64,000 nucleotides of DNA from Dactylonectria macrodidyma (Eukaryota; Ascomycota; Sordariomycetes; Hypocreales; Nectriaceae), in NCBI GenBank assembly GCA_020744425.1, contig JAGMUV010000001.1, forward strand, positions 620,001 to 684,000, written 5' to 3'. This document shows, piece by piece, positions 1 through 11,946 of the stretch. The notes under the pieces were generated by a model that did no database searches, was not told where the DNA came from, and saw nothing but the letters and a program-made list of their open reading frames with translations. The position numbers and the translations under genes are program-made. Each line of letters starts with the position of its first letter. Position 1 is the first letter of the stretch.

Positions 1-2124
1 CAGCCTCAACAGCTCAGCCGAGTCGTGGCCTGCATTGATGTACTGTAGGTCTCACCCAAGCACATTTCGCCATCGAATGGTCCGCCATGAATCCGATCGG
101 CGAGAGGGGGTTATGATGCCCAACACTTTTAGCTAGGGCTCTTTCGAAACCTCTGTGGCCAATCGTTGGATGTTTGGGTTTTGGCTTGGGGGCAAGGCCT
201 TGGAACAGAGACTCAAACAACCCCCAAGCGGCCCACCGCAAAAGCAGCTATTCTGGGTTGTATGAGCACCACTCTCCAAAAGGTAAGCCTCAGCAGATGG
301 AAACGACCGAGACAACCAACACAGGGAGCCACCTAGTTCCAATTATGCATAATGCTGAACCAAGACACGGACGGCCAGCCTGGTTTCAATCTCAATCCTG
401 GTGGCATCTTTGGTCGCTAAAAGCGGCAATTGACCGCCCCACGCCGGCAAGGTGGGAACATCTTTGACCTGATCAACGTACCAGAATCCGGGGGGTCCGT
501 CGCCGATCGAACCAAGCTCGGGCGAGTGGGGTCCATGCCGCCAAGCGACAGGTCCGCAAGCCTCATCATGGCCCAAACTGCCTGGCTCCTCCCAGCAATC
601 CAGACGGAGCTTCTCGATATGCTTCGAGGAATCGAAAATCAAGGCCTCCTCCTCTCAAAGTGGTCTGTAGAACAACAGATTGTCCATGGTGATGGTTGTG
701 GTGTTGAAAGGGAGAGGTCATGGGAAGTGAGAGGTGAGAGATGAGAGATGGGAGGCGGGAAGTGAGCTCATTCCAGCTCCCATGAAGCTTGTCCTGGATC
801 ATGATAGCTCGACTGGCCGTCGTGGTGCCAGCACGTCTTTCGGTGCGGCGGTTCGGTTTCCCTCTTTTTGGGGGTCATGGTGGAACTAGCCTGACAAGGA
901 TTTCGGCAAGGGGTACTTGCTGAGTCGCACAGTCCTACATCTTGACTGAGCTGCTGGCAGCGCGCGTCGTTGTCATGGCTGTGGCCGAGGGGGGGCTTCG
1001 TGCATCTAGGCATCTGTGTTGTTTCTTTTGTGGGGGAGATCTGAGGCAACGTGCGTGAAGCCACCAAGGAAAACTTTTGGAGAGAAGCACTGAAGATCGA
1101 CCGAGAGAGATACCAGACACGAGGCGAGTCGTCGACACGTTCTGGCGCTGGCTGGCTTGACCGCCATCATGACGGCGAAGACGGCCGGGCCGTTCCCCCC
1201 TACGTGGTAGGCTGGGGGTCGGGTTTCTTTCCGGCCGGCTCAACCAACTCCGTCTAGGAGCGAAGCTTGAATCCCAAGTCGGCGCCCGACGAGGGGAAGG
1301 AGACAACGCTCTGGGCTCTTGATTGCATCCCCGGGGAGTTACATGAGGGTGTGGACCGCATTACATCGGTTCGGTCGGTTCCAACGGTCTCATCGGTTCC
1401 ATCACATCGGCCGTCGTGCCTTAGTTCCGCCGCCTGGCTGTCCGCTGCCGGTGCCGAGCTGGTCTTTCTGTCCTTGTGCTGCTGAGCGGGCGGTTCTCCG
1501 CGCATGCATCCCCGGCCGCTCGATGCTGGGTCGCTACGGGGGTGGATAGATATGCACGATGCCTTTGCTGGCGAGCCATTGATTGCACCGTGGCGCCATG
1601 GGTTAGAGCTAGCAACGCAGCCCCCAGCTCAGGTCATTTCAGCCGCTTCACCTCTTGCCGGTGGAGATAATTTAGTCCGTTGCCCCCCACGTGCCCTCCC
1701 TCCCGGACCCTAGATTCACGGAAACGGGACGGGAGCTGCGAGGAGACTTACCCTAGAGCCCCAGCTGGACCCTTGGTTTTAGCACGTGACCCATTGCCCC
1801 TCCATCGCGATGCTTCCAGATTCAGGTGGCAGACTAGAACGTCACCGAATCCGCTGACTGAGCATCGCCGCGAACTTCCGCAGGCGGCAACACCGCGTCA
1901 TGATAAGTAGAACAGTCGCGTTGATAACTTTTCTGGATTTTTATCTCGACATCGCCTGTAATATGTTTTAGCTTCCTCTCATGCCTTTACGATTTTCGTC
2001 ACCTCCCGCCGCACTGCAACGCGCCGTCCCGCACCCCGCTACCAAACAAGAGCTTCACCTTTGACACTTGACAACTCAAACACCACAAGACAAAGAATTA
2101 GGACCGAACTTGCGCCTAAACATT
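1..2124. other. Intergenic region upstream of the Ufd1-domain gene; no gene seen
   Basis: Only short, mutually overlapping open frames of low-complexity composition occur here, and none resembles a known family. The last 150 bases before the ATG at 2125 are rich in C and T and probably hold the promoter and leader of the downstream gene. A purine-rich stretch near 715-765 is simple sequence. Confidence 0.6.
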
Positions 2125-4386
2125 ATGGACGAACCAGCGCCTTTGCGCTGGTCTGAGTCGTTCCCTATCCTCCATCCTTCTGTCGTCTCCTCCAAGAATC
2201 TTCGAGGCGACAAGATCCTCCTCCCACAATCGGCGCTCGAACAACTTCTAACAGCCGCGCGATCCCGACCCTCAGCTCCTCCTGACCGTTTCGGATACTT
2301 CTCGTCCAATACAACCCAAGCAATTGATTCCGAGAGCTCGCACCAGCTTCCGAACCCCCTGATATTCCGTCTCGTGAACCCAAAAAACAACAATGCCGTG
2401 TACGCTGGTATCAGGGAATTTTCTGCTCCAGATGGAATGACTGGACTAAGCCCGTTCTTGACAGAAGCTCTGGGTATCGAAGATGGCGATTTTCTTCCTG
2501 TCGACCATTCGGATTCTGTTGCCAACGATGAAGCAAAGGCCAATGGTCAGGAGATGGAGGTTGATGGCATCCAGATCAATGTTCAGGCAAAGCAACTCCC
2601 CAAAGGGACATATGTGAGACTGCGACCTCTTGAGGCAGGCTACAACCCAGATGACTGGAAACCGCTCCTCGAACGACAGCTCCGAGAAAACTTTACAACA
2701 CTTAGCAAGGGCACCATGTTGGCCGTCAAGGGTGTTCAAGGGGAAGAATTCAAGTTACTAGTGGATAAGGTGGCGCCTGATGGAGACGCCATCTGCGTTG
2801 TGGATACTGATCTAGAGGTCGATATCGAAGCTCTCGACGAAGAGCAGGCCCGAGAGACACTGAGGCGAATCATGGCTAAGCCGGAGAGGGGGACTGGAGA
2901 CGGAAGTTCCGTGGGTGGTGAGCTTGATATCTGGAAACCCGTGGAAGGACAGGTTCTGCCTGGAGAATACGTCGATTACGTATTGCCATCATGGAATCGA
3001 TCACAGCCGCTTGTGATTGAGTTGGTTGTTGGTGAGGAAACAGATACCCTCGACCTATTCGTCACCCCCAAGTCACATCAACAGCGGGCACCGCCACGAG
3101 AGTTGGTCCATGTCTTTAGCGACTTTTCCCCTGCAAAGGACGGCATCAAAGCAGTATCCCTAGCTCCTTCAAACATAGAGCTAGAAGGCGCGGAGAAAAT
3201 CCTCATCTCGGTCCACGGCTACAATCATCCAGATACTCCCAAAGATTCAACAACACCAATTCAATACAGCATTCGGGCCAAGGCTGCTATACCAAATGGT
3301 AGCAGTGCTAACCCTATCGAGGTCGACGCAGACGAACACTCTCCAGACGATGCCCAATGTAGCAATTGCTCTCAATGGGTTCCAAAGCGAACCATGGTTC
3401 TACACGAGAACTTTTGTCGCCGAAACAACATCTTGTGTCCTCATTGCAAATCGGTGTTCAAGAAAGGCTCCCCCGAGTGGGATGAACACTGGCACTGCGA
3501 CAAGGATAGCGCTTATGGAAACTCTGCGATGAGCCGGGCTAAGCACGACAGTATCTTCCACACGCACCGTCAATGCCCTTCGTGCGAATTCTCGACCAAC
3601 TCGATTCCCGACCTTGCGAGACATCAGACAAGTGTCTGCCCTGGAAAAATTATACTCTGTCGGTTCTGCCACTTGGAGGTCCCCCAAGAAGGAGATCCAT
3701 TCAACCCGAGCCCTGAGGTTGTTCTTTCAGGCATGACTGCTCACGAGCTCGCTGATGGTGCTCGGACGACTGAGTGCCATCTCTGTAATAAGATTGTCCG
3801 CCTTAGAGATATGGAAACGCACCTAAAGCATCACGAGCTCGACAAGGTTTCCCGTCTTGCGCCTCCTATTTGCCGAAACATCAATTGCGGAAGGACACTG
3901 TATGGTGTGGGTGCTAGGGGACAGGTTTTTCAGGGGACCTCAGAGAGCCAGGCAGCGAACGACATTAACCTGTGCTCTATCTGCTTCGGCCCGCTCTACG
4001 TGAGCATGTACGACCCAGAAGGCAAGGCTCTCCGTCGAAGGATTGAAAGACGGTACCTCGGGCAGATGATGACAGGCTGCGGCAGGACCCACTGCGGAAA
4101 CGAATGGTGCAAGACGGGCCGGGCCAATACCGGTCTTGAAGCAAAGCCATCTAACGCTGCGGGTGTGCTGCCGCTCGTCAAGCCGCTCGTGGCCACTGCC
4201 GCCAACCTGCAGGAGCCGCTGTACTTTTGCGTCGACGAGACCAGCCAGCAAAGCCGCAAGTTAGCCGAGATGATGGCATCAGAAGGCGTATGGGACGTGG
4301 AATGGTGTATCGCCGCAGCGGAGGCGGAGAAGGGAAGCTTGGACAGGATGAGGGAGTGGCTACGAGCGTGGGCTCCTTCGAGATAG
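2125..4386 (+). CDS. Ufd1-domain protein with C-terminal zinc-finger array
   Basis: Single-exon gene of 753 aa. The frame is open from a TTG at 2068, but the first ATG, at 2125 (Met-Asp-Glu-Pro), is the credible start. The N-terminal part, about residues 8-240, resembles the Ufd1 double-psi beta-barrel (LPQSALEQL, then a region predicting how substrates such as ubiquitin are held). From about residue 412 to 600 there are Cys/His clusters of TRAF/C2H2 type: CSNC...HENFC, CPHC...HWHC, CPSC...H, CRFC and CHLC...HLKHH. A further Cys-rich segment (CRNINC, CSIC, CGRTHCGNEWC) lies near 610-690. Classical Ufd1, the Cdc48/Npl4 partner in ubiquitin-dependent extraction, is about half this length and lacks these fingers. 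This is therefore probably the longer filamentous-fungal paralogue, acting in ubiquitin-linked protein turnover. The partner is not shown by the sequence. Confidence 0.85.
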   Translation: MDEPAPLRWSESFPILHPSVVSSKNLRGDKILLPQSALEQLLTAARSRPSAPPDRFGYFSSNTTQAIDSESSHQLPNPLIFRLVNPKNNNAVYAGIREFSAPDGMTGLSPFLTEALGIEDGDFLPVDHSDSVANDEAKANGQEMEVDGIQINVQAKQLPKGTYVRLRPLEAGYNPDDWKPLLERQLRENFTTLSKGTMLAVKGVQGEEFKLLVDKVAPDGDAICVVDTDLEVDIEALDEEQARETLRRIMAKPERGTGDGSSVGGELDIWKPVEGQVLPGEYVDYVLPSWNRSQPLVIELVVGEETDTLDLFVTPKSHQQRAPPRELVHVFSDFSPAKDGIKAVSLAPSNIELEGAEKILISVHGYNHPDTPKDSTTPIQYSIRAKAAIPNGSSANPIEVDADEHSPDDAQCSNCSQWVPKRTMVLHENFCRRNNILCPHCKSVFKKGSPEWDEHWHCDKDSAYGNSAMSRAKHDSIFHTHRQCPSCEFSTNSIPDLARHQTSVCPGKIILCRFCHLEVPQEGDPFNPSPEVVLSGMTAHELADGARTTECHLCNKIVRLRDMETHLKHHELDKVSRLAPPICRNINCGRTLYGVGARGQVFQGTSESQAANDINLCSICFGPLYVSMYDPEGKALRRRIERRYLGQMMTGCGRTHCGNEWCKTGRANTGLEAKPSNAAGVLPLVKPLVATAANLQEPLYFCVDETSQQSRKLAEMMASEGVWDVEWCIAAAEAEKGSLDRMREWLRAWAPSR

Positions 4387-7300
4387 GCGTCTAGAACTAG
4401 ATATTGCATTGCTAGGGGTTTCGGATAGATACCATGAGGTACGATTAATGAGAGATGATGACAAGATGTGAATTGTGATATATTTATGGTATCAAGTGTA
4501 ATTGTGACACAATTCACTCCGAATTAGGCCTGCATGATGTAAACAAACATTCATCTCCATCTCCAACTCCCAGGATGAAGCGTTTCATCGTGCAACGGAA
4601 GCTTCCCCCACGAGCAACATTGCGTGTTGTCTGCATGTCCAGAGTGGCGAGGAGCACATGCGAGGTTTCGTGGGACTTTGCTCTAACACGGTGGCTTGCA
4701 TGCGCGTGGAACTGCCATTGGCCCTTGGAATTAGGCTCGTGATGGCTTAGACGTGAAGCTGACGTATGCTATCGGGTCTTTCGCACCTCACCGAGTTCGC
4801 ACACCTCAGGTTCTCCACAAAACAACGTCTTGATGACTTGTTTCTTCGGGTTATGACGTTGAGCATGAAAAGTGGATTACAGTGTGCGAAACTTCTTGGG
4901 ATCTTCCGGCAGTTGTCGGGGTCAACGGTGATCTACATTGGCAATTCAGTTTTCGCACGTGGGTAGAAGGCACGGCGTGTTCTGAAGTTGAGGCGTGAAG
5001 CGATGATACACCACGGGAGATGTACTCGGTGTCGACCCTGATAGTCTAATGCAAGTAATGCGAGTTGTCTACACAAGCACTACGGAGTTGTCTAAAATCT
5101 CGTTCTCGGCGACATCATGTTGGAGGGGTGAGAATGGGAACCTGGCAGGCCAATAGAGCATGCTGATACCTACCCAAGAGAAGGGTTTTGGTAGCGGAAT
5201 CGGAGGGTCGGTGTGTTTCAATCGGATAGGAACATTTCATGCCACCGACTCTCCGGACAGTTGACGGGCTTGGTAAGTCACTCGTTCAGCGCGAGGAAAC
5301 AAAACGGGTTTGGGGTGTAACCGGATCCTTCGGAGAACGGCACATGTCAGTTGATTGATCCACCTTGACCACGCAGACGAGACGGGAAGTCAAATGCGAG
5401 TGGATGACGAAAAAGGGCGTTGGAGTGCTACGAAAAGTGAGGTTTAGTGGCTTGCGTGTGAGCAATTGGTCGACGGTAGATGCATCAAGGGAGATGCAGA
5501 AGCATTGGGTGTTTTGGGGCAACTTGAAGCCGGATCACGAAGGGTTGATGTCGATGGCCAGGAGGTTTTAATGGGCGAGGGACGGCCTGCGTTGAAGGGG
5601 ATGGCGTGGTGTTGGTTCCTCTTGGTCTTCTAGCTGGATAACAAGGCTAGTTCCGCCCGGCTCGCCAGGCCCAGCGAGCTGGATCTTGCTAATAAGGAGG
5701 CACACCGAGTACGAAACAGCTCAAGCGAATGGAGTTTGTGTGCCTGGCTGAATGTCGTGGTGGAGAAATGGATGCTTCGACCACATGTGGAGGAAAACGG
5801 TTGTGAGACAGTGTGTGGGAAACAGTGTGCGGATACTTGTGCCTGATTCGTCGTGACCATGCTTTGCTGAGCGACGGAAGCAGTGGAGTGTCGCATGAAT
5901 CAACTTCAGTTCGGACCCAGCAAGTTTATGCCTCGAGTCGACGACGTTTTGGAAAGGCAGGAATGTCCCTTGTGCCCCATACAAGTCAAAGACATCCTCC
6001 AACCCCCATCCCATCGTGTTCGATCCGGCTTCGGAGGACAACAGCTCCATTCGGACATTAGCAAGCCCAGCCGCCTCTCCCCTCCCCCCTCAGGTACTTC
6101 TGTCGCGGATAAAAGCCCAGGTTTGGCAGCTTAGCTCCCCCTGCTAGCTCTTTCCCAGCGCACGGGGTTTTTTACGGGGGTGGGTGGGCTACCTAAGTTG
6201 CTAAGGTAGCTTCTTTTTGCGCGGGGGTGGGAAACGTCGGGCGGGGGAAGGAGAGTTCCCCCCGATGAAGATGGGTTGAGGTGCCCTGTAGAGATGGCGT
6301 TGGTGGGTTGGTGTCCTGTAAGTTGGGGCGAGTGAGTGCTGGAGCAACGTGCCTTGTTGGGCTGGCTGCAGGACCTGTCCCAATGCGTCGGGGGAGAGAA
6401 AGGAGTCGAGGCTTCATTCCATCGGTCCCCGTTCGTCAGTTCATCAGCAATCATCAACCGCTTTTGAAGATGGTAAAGGGCACCAACAGGTACACACAGT
6501 CTTCCAACATCATTCGCCATCATCATTTGGATTTTCATATTTCCTTCTTGCTATGCCCACTCTGGGGCCCCATCCCGCCATCTCTCTGTGTTCTCTCTAC
6601 CAAAGAACCAGACAAGACAACAACGTCATTTCTCATCGACATTAGCACCAGGCAACCCACAGCCACTGCAACAGCCCATCGTGCACCCCATCTGCACCAA
6701 CCCCTCCTCCTCCTTTGTCCCTCTCTCCTCCACTTGCTCCTCCACAAGCTGCTTCTCATCAACTCCTCCTCCTTCTCCCCCCACCCCGCCACCACACCCG
6801 ACTGGCGCCAGGACTATCGCATTCGGCTTGCCTTAGGTGCTGAGCAAGGCGCCTGCCAGGGCCTGTCTACGCTGCACCTAGGACCAACAGAGCAGGTAGG
6901 CGCCTCTTTCATTCCCTAACTACGTATAGAGTAATAGTAGACAGCCTGTAACCATCTCCTCTCATCTCTCTCATCAACTGTAGGTGTGTCTTGTGTCTCT
7001 CGGCCGACGACCCCTTCTATCGATCCATCCCATCCATTCTTCTTCCCTTCCCATCACCCTGGTCGCCACACCCGCAAATCCGCGACGTCCGTCTTTCCCT
7101 CTCCAGCTCTCTCTCCCACATCCCATCCATCCATCCATCCATCCCATCTTACCCATCCCCATCCCCATACAAGCCTGTTCCCAATTTCGTCCCGCCACAG
7201 CCGAGAGCCGCCTTATCACCTTTTACTTATCTATCACTACCTTGCCTCCTGACTGTGCACCGTCACCAACCACCCGCTCACTATTTATCGAGTACTACTA

Positions 7301-7982
7301 GGTCGCTTCAAGTCACTCAAGCCCGCTACAGCCACTCGGTCGCCTTTACCCATACATCCGGGGAACATCCATCGACACCGTCGGCAGAAGCCCCGCGCAA
7401 CCGAGCCGTCTTTCGCCATCCTCCATCCTTGACCATCATCATTCTTAGATCCGCGATCCCGCGTTTCTATCCCTCTCTTGCCAACCCGAAATGCCCTCGT
7501 TGATGACCCTCGTCGTCTGACGCTTCTCCTACAGTACTGCAGACTTTGGTGCTTCGTTGCTAGCCATCTTGGGACCATCATCCCCGGCAAATACAGGCTG
7601 TGCAGCTCACCCTCGTGCGCACCAAACGCCTGCGTAAGCCGAGCCGCCGATACCTTCTTTCACTGGTTGATCGCTTCATCGTGTCTTGGCTTGACTCGTC
7701 GTCTCGTCTTGTGTCGTTTTGCCGCTCGAATTCATCCCACGCATTCACCGCCAGCTCATCGCCTTTGCTTGGTGTCGTGTCTTGCTGAAGCTGACGGTGC
7801 TGCCGACAACGACGACGTCTAACTACCCCGGTCCCTGTCAATCTTCCCAGCCAAGACCTGGCGGTTCGTCTCCGCCACGCCGCCGCTCAAGCCTCCCGCC
7901 TCCCGCCTCCGTCCAGCTGTCTCCCTCCCCGAACAGCAAACTGCACACCCTCTCGTACGTCCTTTGACATTTGCCGTCAACC
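4387..7982. other. 3.6-kb intergenic region with long pyrimidine-rich leader of sip5
   Basis: No coding region is supported. From about 6600 the plus strand becomes strongly C/T-rich, including a CATC tetranucleotide run near 7124-7146. This fits the promoter and a long 5' leader of the Sip5 gene. A possible leader intron runs from a GTAGGC donor near 6899 to an acceptor at about 6984, with a CTAAC-like branch site. It is unproven. Confidence 0.5.
7491..7520 (+). promoter_or_regulatory. Possible upstream ORF in the sip5 leader
   Basis: An ATG with nine sense codons and a TGA lies about 460 bases before the Sip5 start codon. If the mature leader includes this stretch, the small frame could reduce translation of the main frame. 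The transcript start is unknown, so this is tentative. Confidence 0.25.
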
Positions 7983-10618
7983 ATGGGCAACTCAAACACC
8001 AAAGAGTCTCGCCCTGACGGCTACGATGACGGTGCTCAGGACCGTCGTCGCTCCGCCAACGGCGACCCTGTGGGTTTGGCTCGCGACCTGGCCAGAGAGT
8101 CTGGTAGGTCAAGGAACCGCTCGAGTCGCCCCGAGATCAGCCTCTTTGGCCTAGGCAGTTCTTCATCTCGAGATCGTGAACGCCAGGATGCTCCCTTCGA
8201 GCGCCGCGAGACGAGACAAGAACGTGAGGCGAGGAAACTCGAAAAGGAGCGTGCTGCTCGGGCGAAAGAGCGCGAACGGAGTATTCGTGAGGAACATGTC
8301 GATGGAGGCTATCTGGTCACGCTGGGCACCTACACTGGCACTGAGGATTACAGCAAGACCGTTGTGAGACAACTACTGGTACAATCCCCTCCAACCCTTC
8401 CTCTTCCGGCCCTGCGTAAGCTGACCACGAGCATGTCTAGATTGAGAGAAAGCTGGCGCCTTTCTGGCGCGGCCTTAACGACTGGTCCCCCAGTTGGAAC
8501 GAGCATCAACTGATAGCCGCAGCCCGAGGCTTGCCTATACCAGCTGCCGATGCGCCTCCCGACCCAGAGCTGATACCCGTACCTCCTCCCCCGGTCGACC
8601 CCCAATCATCATCGAGCCAAAACCTCCAGAGCCTCACCGTGCCGATGGGCGGGCGGACGCTCTCCGTTGCTTCCGATCGTAGTGGATCCATCGCCGGATC
8701 AACCCTCCCCTCGCCATCCTCGACCGGCCCGAGCAAGCCGACGTCGCCCTTCAAGCCCCGAGCAGCAAGAGCGTTGGCTGCCCTCAGCGTGGGCTCGCGC
8801 AATGCGTCGTCGACAGATTTGGGACCAAAGGAAATACCGTTGCCCCACGATCCCTTCGTCAATGGGCAGCCCCTAGAGGTCTTTCTCTACAAAGACGCAG
8901 ATGACTGCCCCATCTGCTTCCTGTCCTACCCTCCATATCTCAACCGCACGCGATGCTGCGACCAACCTATCTGCAGCGAGTGCTTCGTCCAAATCAAGCG
9001 GACCGAACCTCATCTTCCAGAGCATCACCCTGATGGCCAGACGAGAAATCCCAACGAAGGCCTCAACCCCGAAGACCCTCCCGAAATGCTCATTTCGGAA
9101 CCATCTTCATGCCCATACTGTCAACAACCCGAATTTGGCGTCACCTATGACCCACCCCCCTTCCGAAGAGGCCTCACCTACTCAGTTGCTCCCGGACACT
9201 TCTCATCGGCCACAGCCATGTCGTCCCAGAGCTCATTAAACTCGACTCTCCCACCAACTTCGCCTCCGGTAACGGGCCGGAGACGAACGCACAGTCTGTC
9301 AGCAAACGCGCCGAATGTCATCACCACGGATCGGGTTCGCCCAGACTGGGCAACAAAACTGGCCGCCGCCCGTGCCCACCAAGCTCGGCGAGCCGCCGCC
9401 GCGACCGCTCTGCATACGGCCGCTTTCTTAATGGGCGGGAGCGAACAGCGGGCGTCTATCCTCCGACCTGGTCGTTTCAGCCGAAGAAATACGAACAACA
9501 ATTCGGCCGTCAACACTCCAATCGAGGGCCAAGTGGAACCCCAACCCGAGGCGACAGAAGGTCCCGAACCCGGTGCCAGAGGGTCGTCTCGGAGTCTACT
9601 TGGTGGGCGTCGAAACCGTATGGATGAACTTGAGGAGATGATGTTCATGGAAGCAGTGCGCTTATCTCTTGCAGCAGAAGAAGAGCGGAAACGGAAAGAA
9701 GAAAAGGCGATTCGCAAGGAAGCGAAGCGGAGGGAGAAGGAGGAACGGAAAGCGCTTAAGAAGCAGGGTGGCAACCCGTACAGCGGAGCCACGAGTGGCG
9801 CCAGCGCGAGCAGTCTTTCACTGGGCATCGGCCGCCGACGAGGCAATAGCGCTGCAAGCAATCTGCGGATGGAGGCTACGGTGTCGAGGGCGTCGCAGGT
9901 TTCTAAGAGCCCTGAGCCGCCGAGTGAGAGCAAAGGCAAGGACCATGTTGACAACTCGACAGACAAGGGCAAAGGAATTGATCGAGGGCCGCAGGAGCTG
10001 CATATCGAACCTAGCTCGTCGTCTAGCTCGCTGCCCTTGCCGGTGACAACGCCTCGAGGGGGATCGCATCTCCGGCAAATGAGCAACGCGTCCTCGATTG
10101 GTTCGTCTGTTAATGGAGACAGTCCGACGGGAAGCTTAAACGGTCAAACATATCTCGACGCAGATGGAAACCCGCGATCGAGCGGTTTGAGCCTCGGAGG
10201 CTACAGCGATGACGGCGACCGCGATGCCGGAAGCGCGGGCAACGAGCCCATGTTCAACTTCAGCAGCCTTGCGCAAATGGTGGGAGCCGATATTGACGGC
10301 AATTCATCGCAGCGTGAGCCTGGGGACGGGTCTGAGTCGCCGAGAGAGAGAGAATTAGCCAGTCATATGCGTCCTTTATCACAAGTCAAGGAAGAAGACA
10401 AGGACGAAGCCGAAGCGGAACACGTGGAGGAGCGACAGACGGGGTACTCGACGACCAAGTACAACAGTGCTGGTTATCCTTTGGCTAGAGAAGGGAGTGG
10501 TTTGCCAACACCAGAAGTAACGATTACACCCGAGACGCCGGCGCCCCGAGACGACGATGCGGTTGACAAGCAGCTCGGCTGGAGCGTGTCGCAACGAACG
10601 AAGCCCCTGACGCAGTAA
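7983..10618 (+). CDS. sip5: Sip5-like RING-type protein (Snf1-interacting protein homologue)
   Basis: Two exons, 7983-8378 and 8441-10618, with a 62-bp phase-0 intron, give 857 aa. The splice joins VVRQLL to [12 protein letters not shown], a conserved Sip5 block. The start is ATG in MGNSNTKES, which also fits the N-myristoylation pattern (Gly2, Thr6). A charged Arg/Glu helix spans about 70-110. A RING-like zinc module spans about 288-356 (CPIC, CC..PIC..C, CPYC). A UIM-like helix ([13 protein letters not shown]) lies near residue 530, followed by a long Ser-rich disordered tail. In yeast Sip5 binds Snf1 kinase and Reg1/Glc7 phosphatase and influences glucose signalling. An E3-ligase-like role is suggested by the RING and UIM shape but is not established. 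Base use matches its neighbours. Confidence 0.9.
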
Positions 10619-11946
10619 ACGAGTCGTACACTCTGTTAGTATGGACACGGTTGGGTGCAGGATTAGACGGTGGGCAGAGCATTGTATTTTTTGTATATGA
10701 CAACGCCATTTCTGGGCATGACACACTCAGCAGGGCATTCTCTTTGCCGTGACGATTGATTCTGGAGGATGGATGCAGCTGGTACAAGACGCCAGAGCGG
10801 GATGTTTCGATAACTGAGGCGAGTTGAGAGGGATGAGACGAGCTGAGATGGGTTGAACCAGGATGAGTTGAAGTGGGTTTTCGGATATACGGCTGATCCT
10901 CGCGGAGTCGAGACGTCTCCTAGAGGGGCAGGAAGTAGGAAGAGGGGAGAAGGGAGAAGGGAGAAGGGAGAAGGAATCCAGAAAGAAATCAATTGACAGC
11001 GTTAAGCGAATCCAACACACGTTGAGACACTGGGCACGTTTTGTGTAAGAAAGAGCTGTGTGATTTGACTTTCCTAGCAGTTGCGGGCGCATGTGTAGGA
11101 ATGTGTTACTGTTACATAGTAATTACGGTGGTGATTACGGTGTTTCCACAGTGGATAGGGTAGGTGGACAATAGGGAGATGATATATCACTTTATATCAC
11201 TTGGCAGGTGTTTACGCTGACAACGGACAGGGCTCCAGGTGGTATTCTTCGTAAACCAACCAACCAACGGGATCAAGCGGTTCGTCCGCATCTTTTCTCT
11301 TTTTCTTGTCAAAAAGCATGAACCACATGGCCCGATGCTGACGTGCGCCAGGGCCGTGGTTGCATCCCGTGGGTTCCTTGTTCGGGGGGTTGAATCCTGC
11401 GCCCCGTTTCAGGGCGGGTAGATGTTTGACCATGCGCTCTCGACTTGCCTTACCAGGCTTTTCTGCCTTGTATTGGGGCCCTGCAATTACATAGAATTTG
11501 CTGACTTGTCTGACTTGGCCGGTGGATCGGCTGTCAGCAGTAATTACAGGGCCGGGGGCAATCTTGTCTTGATGCGGCTTGCTTCTCCATCACGATGCTG
11601 GGGCCCAAAGTCTTGATCCGGGCTGTTTCTCCATCGCGATGCTAGGGCGGTCTGCAAGGGCCAGGCCGTTTCTCCATCGAAGGGCCGTGGTCCTGGACGT
11701 TCGTTTCGTTGCGATTTGTGGGATCTGGATGCTCAGGGTAGGTATGTGAAGAATGCTGGTAAATACGGACTTTGGTTTCTGGTGACCGCTGGTTCCTGAT
11801 AAAAAGACGGTGTTTCTCTCTGGTTTTGTCACGTTCGCTTTCTTGTGCAAAATAGGCCCTTTGTTCGATTCTGTCTCTTGTTTGCGTTTTGACCATACAC
11901 GACCTTTTACGGCTCCATGCTCTGTTCTCCTGATAAACCATCCACC
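10619..11946. other. Intergenic region; short tandem repeats only
   Basis: No gene is seen. A 7-bp purine repeat (GGGAGAA) is present four times at 10945-10972. Three spaced copies of a TTCTCCATC-containing segment occur around 11582-11680. The last part is the promoter of the GH71 gene, with an A-rich TGATAAAAAG near 11797 that could serve as a TATA element. Confidence 0.5.

Noticed and set aside
9178..10086. Minus-strand frame of 302 codons, Arg/Ser/Leu-rich
   Set aside because: It is antisense to the Sip5 disordered tail, and its composition explains it.
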